Shown piece after piece: positions 43,320 through 51,995 of a stretch of DNA of 64,000 bases. The first letter of the stretch is position 1. The number at the start of each line of letters is the position of its first letter. The stretch covers positions 1-64,000 of the forward strand of contig NZ_QUHV01000008.1 in assembly GCF_003479805.1 (NCBI RefSeq), written 5' to 3'. A program made the translations under genes and the position numbers. This DNA comes from Collinsella sp. AF08-23. Its GTDB lineage: Bacteria > Actinomycetota > Coriobacteriia > Coriobacteriales > Coriobacteriaceae. The notes beneath the pieces were generated by a model. That model had not been told where the DNA came from and did not search any database. It worked only from the letters and a program-made list of their open reading frames with translations.

Positions 43320-43973
43320 CTACACGCGGAAAATCACGTGGCGGGCGTTCCAGAAGTACTGGGCACCCGAAACGACCGTGAGTACCACGGCAGCTACCAT
43401 TGTGGCCCTGGCAACAATCTGGACTATGAGGGAGACCTGCGAAACACCAGCCGGAGAGGTCCAGAACGTCAGAGCGATGGCAAGCAGGTAGGCGCACAGT
43501 GACACCATGGTAACGGCGGTCTTCCATTTACCGAGCTTATCCGCGGCGATGACCTCGCCGTTGGCGCTCGCCACCATACGAAGGGCGCTGACCAAGAATT
43601 CACGCAGCAAGATGATGAAGACGAACCACACATTCACGAAGCCGTGCTCCAGCAAGATAAGAAGCGCGGAGAACACGAGGAGCTTGTCCGCGATGGGATC
43701 GAGGAACTTACCGAAATCGGTAACCTCGCCGCGCTTGCGAGCCAAATCGCCGTCGACCTTGTCGGTGGCACTCAAAATCAGGTATAGAGCGAACGCGAAA
43801 AATGCCCAGGTGGCAGCAGCGGTCGAAGCGGAACCGTTAGACCCCTGCATGGCGCTGAACGAAGCCTCGCTCGCGATCATGAACAGCGGTATGAACACGA
43901 TGCGCACGCAGGTGATGACATTGGCGGGCGTCCAGATGCTCGTGATCTCCTTGCCCTTGGCGTTTACGGCCAT
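43320..43973 (-). CDS. pgsA: CDP-diacylglycerol-glycerol-3-phosphate 3-phosphatidyltransferase
   Basis: PgsA makes phosphatidylglycerol phosphate. The 217-residue membrane protein has TPANVITCVRIVFIPLF at the start and the full CDP-alcohol motif from TDKVDGDLARKRG to FLDPIADK. ATG 43973 follows GAGGAG at the rimO 3' end. The rimO-pgsA-cinA-recA order is common in Gram-positives. Confidence 0.93.
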   Translation of the reverse strand: MAVNAKGKEITSIWTPANVITCVRIVFIPLFMIASEASFSAMQGSNGSASTAAATWAFFAFALYLILSATDKVDGDLARKRGEVTDFGKFLDPIADKLLVFSALLILLEHGFVNVWFVFIILLREFLVSALRMVASANGEVIAADKLGKWKTAVTMVSLCAYLLAIALTFWTSPAGVSQVSLIVQIVARATMVAAVVLTVVSGAQYFWNARHVIFRV

Positions 43974-43976
43974 GCG

Positions 43977-45314
43977 CTACTCCTCAACGACCTCTCCGAC
44001 GAGCTCATAGCAGAAACTGTCGGTAAACCTTACCTTTAGAATATCGCCCACGGCAGCCTCGGACACCTCGAGATGGACCGCGCCATCGGAGTCGGGGGCC
44101 TGGAACCACGCGTGGCCGATGAGCTCGGGGCCTTCATCGGTCTCCTCGATACCATCGACGATGACCTCGGCGACCTCGCCCACACGCGCAGCGGTCGCGG
44201 CAAAGCCGAGAGACTCGGCAAGGTCCATGGCAGCCTGCGTGCGCTCGAGCTTAATGTCTTCGGGAACCTGGCCTTCCATCTTCGCAGCGCGCGTACCTTC
44301 CTCGGGCGAATACGGAAAAACGCTCGTGTAATCAAAGCCCTCTCGGTCCATGAAGGCGAGCATCTCCTCAGCCTCCTCGTCGGTCTCACCAGGGAAGCCG
44401 ACCAAGCTTGTGGTGCGGATGACCATGCCGGGAATCTGGGAGCGCAACGTTGCGAACAACTTGGAAAGCTCTTCCGTCGAGCCGCTCCGGTGCATCGCCT
44501 TCAGAATGCGCGCATTGCAGTGCTGCACGGGAATATCGATGTACGGCAAGATCTCGGGCGTATCGCGAATGGCGGCAACGAGCTCATCCGTCATCCCCTC
44601 GGGCTGCAGATAGAGCACGCGCACCCAAACATGATGGGGACGAACAGCCTCTGCGACGGCGACCATGAGCTGGGCCAAGTTGGCAGGCCCTTCGACCTCT
44701 CCCGTAAAATCGCTCCCCCAGATGCCCGTATCCTGGCCAATCAGTACGATCTCGCGCACACCGCCCGCAACGAGGTCGCGAACTTCGGCGAGAATGCTCT
44801 CAGCCGTACGAGAGTTGTACCGACCGCGGATATAGGGAATCGCGCAGAAGCTGCAGAAGCGATCGCAGCCATCGGAGATCTTGACGTAGGCGACGGCGCT
44901 CTCCACCGTGCGCTTGACCGTAGGAATGAACGGAAGCGAATCGCGCTCGATGCCAAGGACTTCGTCCATGACAGCGACGATTCCGTCCTCCTCATCGGTG
45001 CGGACGAACGCGGCAACCTCCGGCAGCTCTTCGGGAAGCTCGTCGCCGTATCGAGAGGGAACGCAGCCGCACATGACGATCCTCGTGTCGCGGACGCCAT
45101 CGGCGACATCCTCGGCGAGCGCCAACGTGGTCTCAATGCTCTCAGACGTGGCCGAAGCGAGGAACGAGCACGTGTTGATGATGACCGCATCGGCGTCTGC
45201 GGCCTCGAACACCTCCTCGTAGCCCGCACCGTTTAAAAGCGAACGCATACGGTCGGTGTCGACTTCGTTCTTGGCGCAGCCGAGCGTGATGTAAAGAAGA
45301 GAGGCGTGAGCCAT
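43977..45314 (-). CDS. rimO: Ribosomal protein uS12 methylthiotransferase RimO
   Basis: RimO adds a methylthio group to an aspartate of ribosomal protein S12. The 445-residue product has the UPF0004 domain (LGCAKNEVDTDRM), the radical SAM motif CDRFCSFC, and a TRAM domain, with GYNSRTAE-like text following the cluster (RGRYNSRTAESI). ATG 45314 is used; GTG 45317 would add one residue. Confidence 0.95.
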   Translation of the reverse strand: MAHASLLYITLGCAKNEVDTDRMRSLLNGAGYEEVFEAADADAVIINTCSFLASATSESIETTLALAEDVADGVRDTRIVMCGCVPSRYGDELPEELPEVAAFVRTDEEDGIVAVMDEVLGIERDSLPFIPTVKRTVESAVAYVKISDGCDRFCSFCAIPYIRGRYNSRTAESILAEVRDLVAGGVREIVLIGQDTGIWGSDFTGEVEGPANLAQLMVAVAEAVRPHHVWVRVLYLQPEGMTDELVAAIRDTPEILPYIDIPVQHCNARILKAMHRSGSTEELSKLFATLRSQIPGMVIRTTSLVGFPGETDEEAEEMLAFMDREGFDYTSVFPYSPEEGTRAAKMEGQVPEDIKLERTQAAMDLAESLGFAATAARVGEVAEVIVDGIEETDEGPELIGHAWFQAPDSDGAVHLEVSEAAVGDILKVRFTDSFCYELVGEVVEE

Positions 45315-45323
45315 CACATGATC

Positions 45324-45821
45324 CTAACGATAGTTGGTGAACTGAAGCGGCTGACCATAGTCCTGATTGCGCAAAAAGCCGATGACCTGCTGGAGGGCAT
45401 CCTTCGAGGCGCTCGAGACGCGAAGTTTATCGGCCTCAATGGTGACCTTGACCTTGAGCTTCTGGTCCTTGATGTCTTTGTTGATCTTCTTGGCAGTCGC
45501 CTGGTCGATTCCCTCGACGATATGGCCGAGGAGACGGACGGAGCCACCGGAAGCCGCCTGGGGATCATCCCACTTGACCGCCTTGACGTCGACGCCGCGC
45601 TTAATGAGCTTGCCCGAAAGCACATCGATGATCTGTCGAGCGACGAAATCCGCAGGTGCGTTGAGCGTAAAGAGCTTGTCGGCCTTGGAAAGCTCGATCG
45701 TGGCACCCGAATCCTTCAGATCGTAGCGCTGTGCAAGTTCGCGTGAGGTTTGCTGGAAGGCGTTGTCGACCTCCTGCATATTAACTTCGGAAACGACGTC
45801 GAAGCTGGAATCTTTTGCCAT
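45324..45821 (-). CDS. YajQ-family nucleotide-binding protein (UPF0234)
   Basis: The 165-residue product is a complete YajQ protein (SSFDVVSEVNMQEVDNAFQQ at the start, ending with FTNYR). Members bind nucleotides or RNA, and one Xanthomonas homologue binds cyclic di-GMP; that activity is not established here. AAGGAG precedes ATG 45821. It sits alone between rimO and the RodZ-like gene. Confidence 0.93.
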   Translation of the reverse strand: MAKDSSFDVVSEVNMQEVDNAFQQTSRELAQRYDLKDSGATIELSKADKLFTLNAPADFVARQIIDVLSGKLIKRGVDVKAVKWDDPQAASGGSVRLLGHIVEGIDQATAKKINKDIKDQKLKVKVTIEADKLRVSSASKDALQQVIGFLRNQDYGQPLQFTNYR

Positions 45822-45859
45822 GGTGCGGCTCCTTATCTCATGCGCCCGTTCGGGCGGGG

Positions 45860-47224
45860 TTACTGCGACTCGCTGGAAGAACTGCCATCGGAAACGGTGA
45901 TGCCCGCCTCTTTAGCCTCCGCTGCGGTCATGTCTGGCGTGCCGTCTCCATCGCTGTCGATGACCTTCTCGTCGGATTCATCCGTTTGGGGAGCGGTGAT
46001 GGACACCTTCCCGACACCGGACACCTTGGTATCGTAGCGGACTTTCTCCCCGTTCTTGTAAACGGCAACGTCGCTCGGGGAATCCGTGGTGATGTCGATC
46101 TGGCTGGATACGGTGAACTCCTGCTCAAAGGGGCCAACGACCTGCTTGCCGAGGACGATCTTGCCATCGAGCTTGACTTCGACCCAGGCAACCGTGCCCT
46201 TTTCCTTGAGCGCGACCTTCACGACCGTCTCCGTGGGCTCGCTACTCGCGGAATCTTTGCCATCTGTCATGTCGCCGCCTTCTGAGTCCTGAGAGGCGCC
46301 CGCCTTGGAATCAGAAGAGGACGTGTCCTCAGTGCCGTCGTCTTGACCCGTATCGACCTGGGAGGTGCTCGGCGCACTCGAACCCGCCTTCGCATCTTCC
46401 TTGGGCGTGCACCCACGTAGGAGAAGAGTCACGCAAAGAACGATCAAGACCAGCAGGATGGTACCAGCAGCCAAGAGGATGCGTGGATCGAATGAAGGCT
46501 GGGGGGCGCGGTGCGGAGCGCCACCGGAACGCGGAGGCCTTCCGCCCCCACGCGCCCCATTCCCTCGACGGGGATCGCCATACGAATCGGAACGATTGCG
46601 TTGCTGACCATATGCCGCCCTGCGCGGATCGCGCGGGTCGCCGGCATATCGCGGGCGGCGACCGCCACGCGGTTCCATCTCATCGGACGAACGGACTCCG
46701 GGCCCGTAGGCACCCTCCCTTCCATTCGTGCGAGAACGAAGCGAGGGGTCATATCCCCTATCCGGTGAGGGACGGCGGCTGGTGGCCGGTCGCAACCGTG
46801 AAGAGGACAGGGGTTCATGCGATGAATTGGCCTCGGACACATACCCCGCTTGCGGCGGTCGCTGTGCAAAACGCGATGTCGTCGTCGAGTTGACCATCAT
46901 ATACCTGCCCGATGCGTTCGAGCTACGCGGGCTGGCATCTGCGGCGGCATCCTGGAAACGTCCCACGCTCCCACCACCGTGCTCATACTCATGAAGCGCA
47001 TCGAAATACGCCTCGATGACGTCACGCGGGTTGAGACCGAGATAACGGGCATAGCTCGAGATCATCCCCTGGGCATACCCGCGCGGGGGCATGGCGGCGA
47101 AATTCTCCGTTTCGAAGTACTCTATGATCTGCGGACGAATTTTTACGATATTGGAGACCTGCTGGATTGAGGCGCCCATCTGACGACGGCGCTCTAGAAG
47201 CATGTCGCCGAAATGACGGCTCAT
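45860..47224 (-). CDS. RodZ-like helix-turn-helix membrane protein
   Basis: The 454-residue protein has an N-terminal helix-turn-helix domain (about 5-75; ISSYARYLGLNP) and a long low-complexity region rich in R, G, P and S. One membrane helix follows (about 252-272; ILLAAGTILLVLIVLCVTLLL), then an S/D/E-rich linker and a C-terminal beta domain (DUF4115-like). This is the RodZ plan, linking MreB to the wall machinery in rods. The disordered middle is unusually long. GGAGGG inside the ftsK 3' end serves as its ribosome site. Confidence 0.85.
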   Translation of the reverse strand: MSRHFGDMLLERRRQMGASIQQVSNIVKIRPQIIEYFETENFAAMPPRGYAQGMISSYARYLGLNPRDVIEAYFDALHEYEHGGGSVGRFQDAAADASPRSSNASGRYMMVNSTTTSRFAQRPPQAGYVSEANSSHEPLSSSRLRPATSRRPSPDRGYDPSLRSRTNGREGAYGPGVRSSDEMEPRGGRRPRYAGDPRDPRRAAYGQQRNRSDSYGDPRRGNGARGGGRPPRSGGAPHRAPQPSFDPRILLAAGTILLVLIVLCVTLLLRGCTPKEDAKAGSSAPSTSQVDTGQDDGTEDTSSSDSKAGASQDSEGGDMTDGKDSASSEPTETVVKVALKEKGTVAWVEVKLDGKIVLGKQVVGPFEQEFTVSSQIDITTDSPSDVAVYKNGEKVRYDTKVSGVGKVSITAPQTDESDEKVIDSDGDGTPDMTAAEAKEAGITVSDGSSSSESQ

Positions 47225-49861
47225 TTACATCCCTCCAAAAATCTCATCTTCGCTCAAGGGTTCCTCGACGGCGCGAAGAGCCGCAAGCCCCTCCTCGTCG
47301 TAAAGGACCTCGCGCGGCTTAGACCCATCGGGTGGTCCGACGATGCCCTTCTCTTCAAGCATATCCATGATGCGCCCAGCACGGGCATATCCTACTTTGA
47401 GACGACGCTGCAGACCGGAGGTCGAGCCGAGCTGGGTCTCGACGACGATCTGTGCCGCATCCCATAGCAGGGGGTCATCTTCGCTCGGGGCCTCGTTATA
47501 AAATCCTCCCCCGCCGCCGGACATCGTCGCCGGGGCGACTGCAGAGAGGATCTCCTCGTGATAGTCGGGCGCGCCCTGCTCCTTGACGAATTCGACGACA
47601 CTGTTGATCTCATCGTCCGATACGAAGCAGCCTTGGATACGCTTGGGCTTGCCCCAATCAACCTTGGAGAACAACATATCGCCGTAACCGGTGAGCTTTT
47701 CGGCACCCATCTGGTCGATGATGACGCGACTGTCGATTCCCGTCGCGACATTGAACGCGATGCGATTCGTGATGTTCGCCTTGATGAGGCCCGTCACGAC
47801 GTTGGAGCTGGGGCGCTGCGTGGCGACGATGAGGTGGATACCCGCCGCGCGTCCGAGCTGGGCGATGCGGACAATCGAAGCCTCGACGTCCTTGCCAGCC
47901 ACCATCATGAGATCGGAGAGCTCGTCGATGATGATGACGAGATAAGGCATCTTGGCAGGCGGATTGTCGTAATGCTCGAATGCTCCCGCCGCTTGCTTCT
48001 CATTGAACGTCGAGATCTTGCGGACCCCCAGGCGCTCAAACACCTTGAGGCGCCGCTCCATTTCGGACACCGCCCACTGCAGGGCGCTCGCCGCCTGCTT
48101 GGGCTCCGTCACGACGGGAACATACAGGTGCGGCAACCCATTGTAGCCGGATAGCTCCACGCGCTTAGGATCGACCATGATCAGGCGCACATCCTCGGGC
48201 AAGCTACGCATGAGCAGGGCCATGATAATGGAGTTGATCATCACGGACTTACCAGAGCCCGTGGTACCCGCGATGAGCAGATGGGGCATCTTGGCGAGGT
48301 CGGCCACGATGGGCTGGCCCTCGGCATCTCTACCGATCGCGAGCTCGAGCGGACCACCCTGGACGTAAGGCAGTACGTCGCCGAGGTTGACGTTTTGCCG
48401 TTTCGCGTTGGGAATTTCGATGCCCACGAGCGAGGTGCCGGGAATCGGGGCGAAGATGCGGACCGATTGGGCGGCGAGCGACAGCGCGATATCGTCCTCG
48501 AGATTGGAGATACGGCTCACGCGTTCTCCCTCACCGGGCTGCACCTTGAAGGTGGTGACAGTAGGGCCCGATATCCAACCGACAACGCGGGAATGAAGGC
48601 CGAACTCGTTGAGGGTGGACTGCAAGGAGTTGGCAGTCTGCTCAAGTTCCCCCTCAGACGAAGCGGAAGATGCGGAATGAGGATTATGGCGCAGCATGCT
48701 GAGCGGAGGCAGCTGCAACTCTCCCTCTGCCGTGGCGGTATCGTCCGAGGCGTCACGCACGGTAGACATGGCGGCCTGCTTTGGGCTGTCAGCAGAAGCG
48801 TTGGCGTTCCTGAGGAACTCGGGAATTGCCGGCCCCTTCGGAGTATCCGCCGCATCGAACGGCGGGATTTCGGGATCGACGGCGTCGGAGGCATCATCGG
48901 CTGCGGCGTCCGGTTCGCAGTCCCGCTTCTCATCGATGAGCGTGTCACGAACGGGAATGAGCGTCGTTTTGGCCTGCTCTGCGGCGACCTGCTCACTCAC
49001 ATCGACGAAGGGGTCTTCATCAACCTCGTCATCGACGGGCGGGCGAAGCACACTCGTCTCGCGCGCGCCCAAGAACGTGGTCTCGGCAGTATCGAGATCA
49101 TCGAAAAGCGTTTGTTGATCGGCTGCAGCACCACCGCGGGAGGAAGGCATGCGACGCTGGGCCTGGGCGTGCTCGGCGTCCTCGCCCCACGGCATGTCAT
49201 TCACATCCACACGACGGCGCTCGGCGAGTCTCCGCGCACGGTCTGCGGCCATCTCGAAAAAGGAACTCACGGAGAACCCAATTATCACAAGGCCGACGAT
49301 GACGAGGCCGACCAGGACCACCATCGAAATCGTCTTGCCGAGCGCGGCTTGAAGCGCGCTGGCGATGAATGCACCTAGATAGCCACCGGACGTAATAAGC
49401 GCGGCGGTCTCGAACATGCCGGCGGTTGCGTAATCGGTTCCAGGAACCATAAGCGAAAGCATGGAAAGCACACAGACGAACATAAGCCCGCCGCCGGCGA
49501 GCGTTCGCACATTCAGCGGGGTCTTCTCACGCAAGAATAGACCGCCGGCGAACATGAGGAGTACAAACGGCAGCACATAGGCACCAAGGCCGAAGCCGAG
49601 GTGGTAAAAACTGGCTATTGCATGCGAGACGGGTGCCGAAGAGGGCGAGACGACGGCGATGAAGGATACGACGGCGACGACCGCGAGCACGATCCCCGTG
49701 ATATCGCGACCGACGGATGAATCCATCAACGGCTCGAAGGCGGGCTCTTGCACGGCCGCCTTCGAACCATTCGCGCGAAGATTGCGCGACGGTTGCTTGG
49801 CACCGGCGCGCTTGCCCGCGGCACCTCCCTTTTTGTTCGTGGCTGCGTTTGCGCGAGGCAA
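47225..49861 (-). CDS. ftsK: DNA translocase FtsK/SpoIIIE
   Basis: The 878-residue protein pumps chromosomal DNA through the closing septum. Four hydrophobic segments lie at about 55-190, followed by an acidic linker (about 230-400) and the motor with Walker A GTTGSGKSV (near 530) and Walker B VIIIDELSDL (near 633). The C-terminal winged-helix gamma domain has QIVVETQLGSTSGLQRRLKVGYARAGRIMDML-type text. The start is TTG 49861, placed five bases after GGAGGTG in the rnj 3' end. Confidence 0.95.
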   Translation of the reverse strand: MPRANAATNKKGGAAGKRAGAKQPSRNLRANGSKAAVQEPAFEPLMDSSVGRDITGIVLAVVAVVSFIAVVSPSSAPVSHAIASFYHLGFGLGAYVLPFVLLMFAGGLFLREKTPLNVRTLAGGGLMFVCVLSMLSLMVPGTDYATAGMFETAALITSGGYLGAFIASALQAALGKTISMVVLVGLVIVGLVIIGFSVSSFFEMAADRARRLAERRRVDVNDMPWGEDAEHAQAQRRMPSSRGGAAADQQTLFDDLDTAETTFLGARETSVLRPPVDDEVDEDPFVDVSEQVAAEQAKTTLIPVRDTLIDEKRDCEPDAAADDASDAVDPEIPPFDAADTPKGPAIPEFLRNANASADSPKQAAMSTVRDASDDTATAEGELQLPPLSMLRHNPHSASSASSEGELEQTANSLQSTLNEFGLHSRVVGWISGPTVTTFKVQPGEGERVSRISNLEDDIALSLAAQSVRIFAPIPGTSLVGIEIPNAKRQNVNLGDVLPYVQGGPLELAIGRDAEGQPIVADLAKMPHLLIAGTTGSGKSVMINSIIMALLMRSLPEDVRLIMVDPKRVELSGYNGLPHLYVPVVTEPKQAASALQWAVSEMERRLKVFERLGVRKISTFNEKQAAGAFEHYDNPPAKMPYLVIIIDELSDLMMVAGKDVEASIVRIAQLGRAAGIHLIVATQRPSSNVVTGLIKANITNRIAFNVATGIDSRVIIDQMGAEKLTGYGDMLFSKVDWGKPKRIQGCFVSDDEINSVVEFVKEQGAPDYHEEILSAVAPATMSGGGGGFYNEAPSEDDPLLWDAAQIVVETQLGSTSGLQRRLKVGYARAGRIMDMLEEKGIVGPPDGSKPREVLYDEEGLAALRAVEEPLSEDEIFGGM

Positions 49862-49862
49862 C

Positions 49863-51542
49863 CTACACCTCCATGACGACCGGAATGATCATCGGCCGCG
49901 TGCGATTGTTGTTCCAGATGAAATTGGATAACGCGTCGCGGACAGCCTTGCGGATGGCATCCGTGCCCGAACTGGAGAAGTTGAACGAACCCTTCTCGAT
50001 CGCGCGCTGGATGGCGGCGGAGGCGTCGGCGGAGAACTGGTCATCGATGGGGAACGAGACACCGCGTCCAGAGAACTCGAGATCGCCGATCTTCTTGCGC
50101 TTCATGTCGACCATGGCGACGACCGTGACCATACCATCGCTTGCCAGCTTCTGGCGATCGCGCAGGACGATGGGGTCGGTGTCGCCGATGCGGAGTCCAT
50201 CGACGTACACGACGCCGGACTCGACGGCGCGCCCGCGCTTGACACGGCCGTCGCGCATCTCGAGCGTGTCGCCGTTATCGACGACGAAGATGTTCTTGGA
50301 CGGAATGCCCATCTTCTCTCCGAGGGCGGCATGCGCGCGCAGGTGCACGGCCTCACCGTGCACGGGCATGAAGAAGGTGGGCTTGGTGAGGGCCAGCATG
50401 AGCTTAAGCTCCTCCTGGCTCGCATGGCCCGAGACGTGCACCAGCGCACGGCTCTTGTCGTACACGTCGCAACCGAGCTTTGCGAGGCTGTTGACGACCT
50501 GTTGAACGGCCTTCTCATTGCCGGGGACAGGCGTTGCGGAGATGATCACCGTATCGCCCTCATGGATGGAGAGCGTCTTGTGCTCGCCGTTGGCCATGCG
50601 GGAAAGCGCCGAGAGCGGCTCGCCCTGGGAGCCGGTGCACATGACCACGATCTTATCCTCGGGCAGACCATTGATGTCGAAAGCATCGACAAGGTCGTGC
50701 TCGTCAACGTTTAGGTACCCGAGCTCACGGGCGACACGCGTGTTCGTGAGCATGGAGCGACCCGTGACCACGATCTTGCGGTTGCACTTCTTGGCGGCGT
50801 TGCAAATCTGCTGCAGACGATGGATATGGCTCGAGAAGGACGCGACAAACACACGTCCCTTGGCGTTCTTGATGATATGCAGCAGCGAGGGACCGACCTC
50901 CGCCTCGGATTTGGTGAAACCAGGGACCGTGGCGTTGGTGGAGTCGGACAGCAACAGATCGACGCCCTGCTTACCAAAGCGGGCGATGGCGCCATAGTCG
51001 GGCGTCACACCGTCGATGGGCGTCTGGTCGAGCTTGAAGTCTCCCGTATGCACCACGGTGCCCGCCGGCGTCTTGAGAAACACGCCGAGCGCGCCGGGAA
51101 TGGAGTGCGTCGTTGAGAAGAACTCGATCGAGAAACAGCCGAGGTTGACATGGCTGCCGCCCTTGACCTCACGGAACTTGGGCGCGCGGATGCGAAACTC
51201 GGAGAGCTTTCCCTCGATGAAGCCGAGCGTGAGCTTGCTCGAGAAGATGGGGACCTTGGTGTTGAGGTCCTGGAGAAGATACGGCAGGGCACCGGTATGG
51301 TCCTCGTGGCCGTGCGTGACGATGATGCCACGCAGCTTGTGCTCGTTCTCGAGTACATAGGTGTAGTCGGGCAGGACCAGGTCGATACCGGGCTGATTGT
51401 CGTCGGGGAACATGAGGCCCGCGTCGATAAGAACCATGTCCTCACCGCACTCGAAGGCGGTCATGTTCTTGCCAATACCGTCAAGGCCGCCCAGGGGAAT
51501 GACCTTGAGCGCGGCAGAAGAGGTCTTCTTGTTGTTTGCCAT
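49863..51542 (-). CDS. rnj: Ribonuclease J
   Basis: RNase J is a metallo-beta-lactamase/beta-CASP nuclease with 5' exonuclease and endonuclease activity. The 559-residue product has THGHEDHTG, LLSDSTNA, the beta-CASP region and HVSGHASQEEL. ATG 51542 follows AAAGGAAAC; the frame is open to 51644 without a better site. It heads the rnj-ftsK-rodZ run. Its leader holds a terminator-like hairpin. Confidence 0.95.
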   Translation of the reverse strand: MANNKKTSSAALKVIPLGGLDGIGKNMTAFECGEDMVLIDAGLMFPDDNQPGIDLVLPDYTYVLENEHKLRGIIVTHGHEDHTGALPYLLQDLNTKVPIFSSKLTLGFIEGKLSEFRIRAPKFREVKGGSHVNLGCFSIEFFSTTHSIPGALGVFLKTPAGTVVHTGDFKLDQTPIDGVTPDYGAIARFGKQGVDLLLSDSTNATVPGFTKSEAEVGPSLLHIIKNAKGRVFVASFSSHIHRLQQICNAAKKCNRKIVVTGRSMLTNTRVARELGYLNVDEHDLVDAFDINGLPEDKIVVMCTGSQGEPLSALSRMANGEHKTLSIHEGDTVIISATPVPGNEKAVQQVVNSLAKLGCDVYDKSRALVHVSGHASQEELKLMLALTKPTFFMPVHGEAVHLRAHAALGEKMGIPSKNIFVVDNGDTLEMRDGRVKRGRAVESGVVYVDGLRIGDTDPIVLRDRQKLASDGMVTVVAMVDMKRKKIGDLEFSGRGVSFPIDDQFSADASAAIQRAIEKGSFNFSSSGTDAIRKAVRDALSNFIWNNNRTRPMIIPVVMEV

Positions 51543-51574
51543 AAGCGAATTGTTTCCTTTCGTTTGAGCTTCAT

Positions 51575-51600
51575 ACAAAAACGATGGGGCGCACCCATCG
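51575..51600 (-). terminator. Terminator-like hairpin inside the rnj leader
   Basis: On the - strand, CGATGGG (51594-51600) pairs perfectly with CCCATCG (51582-51588) around a five-base loop, followed by TTTTTGT. It lies between the predicted rnj start site (about 51646) and the rnj ribosome site, so it may act as an attenuator or stop read-through from glyS. Confidence 0.65.
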
Positions 51601-51652
51601 TACTGGTCGAAATAACCAACGTCGGTTCGAGAGGTCCGGCGCATTCCGTTTT

Positions 51653-51681
51653 ATTGTAACGGGCTTGCAACGGCAGGACAA
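51653..51681 (-). promoter_or_regulatory. rnj promoter
   Basis: On the - strand, TTGTCC (51676-51681) and TACAAT (51653-51658) are spaced by 17 bases, giving a leader of about 104 bases. Confidence 0.6.
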
Positions 51682-51703
51682 AAGTCCACCAAAAGAACTA
51701 CGC

Positions 51704-51824
51704 CCCTCCCGGTCCGGGGCAAATCATCCCGTGCTCGAACAGTCCTGGCTCGCACGAAGGGTCCACAGGACCCTTCGGCTCGTGCGGAACTGCGCGCGGG
51801 ATGGTAAGCCCCGGACCGGGAGGG
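51704..51824 (+). repeat. Long hairpin element, copy A2
   Basis: Arms 51704-51731 and 51797-51824 match as inverted repeats at 25 of 28 positions. The core (51732-51796, 65 bases) differs from the A1 core at only two positions and keeps the ten-pair inner stem (51755-51764 with 51768-51777). The outer arms are unlike those of A1. It lies between glyS and the rnj promoter. Confidence 0.85.
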
Positions 51825-51889
51825 ATATCGAAAAGGCTTCACCTCAATCATCACATCAAATCGCAATTGATTGAGAGTGAATTGCCAGA

Positions 51890-51971
51890 GCTCCGCCCTC
51901 GCACCTATCGTTCCGCGCGCAGTTCGCGCAAGCGCTGTTTGAGCACGGAATGATAGGTACGAGGGCGGAGC
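51890..51971 (-). repeat. Long hairpin element, copy B2 (inverted, short core)
   Basis: Arms 51890-51915 and 51946-51971 match as inverted repeats at 24 of 26 positions around a 30-base core that differs from the B1 core by one extra base. The inner arm ends read TTCCG and CGGAA, where the other copies have TCCCG and CGGGA, a paired change. It lies 65 bases after A2; those 65 bases are AT-richer and show nothing else. Confidence 0.8.
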
Positions 51972-51995
51972 GACGGGATCAGACCCAGCTAATCG

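Noticed and set aside
44073..45236. Open frame of 387 codons opposite rimO
   Set aside because: Antisense shadow of a complete radical SAM enzyme gene.
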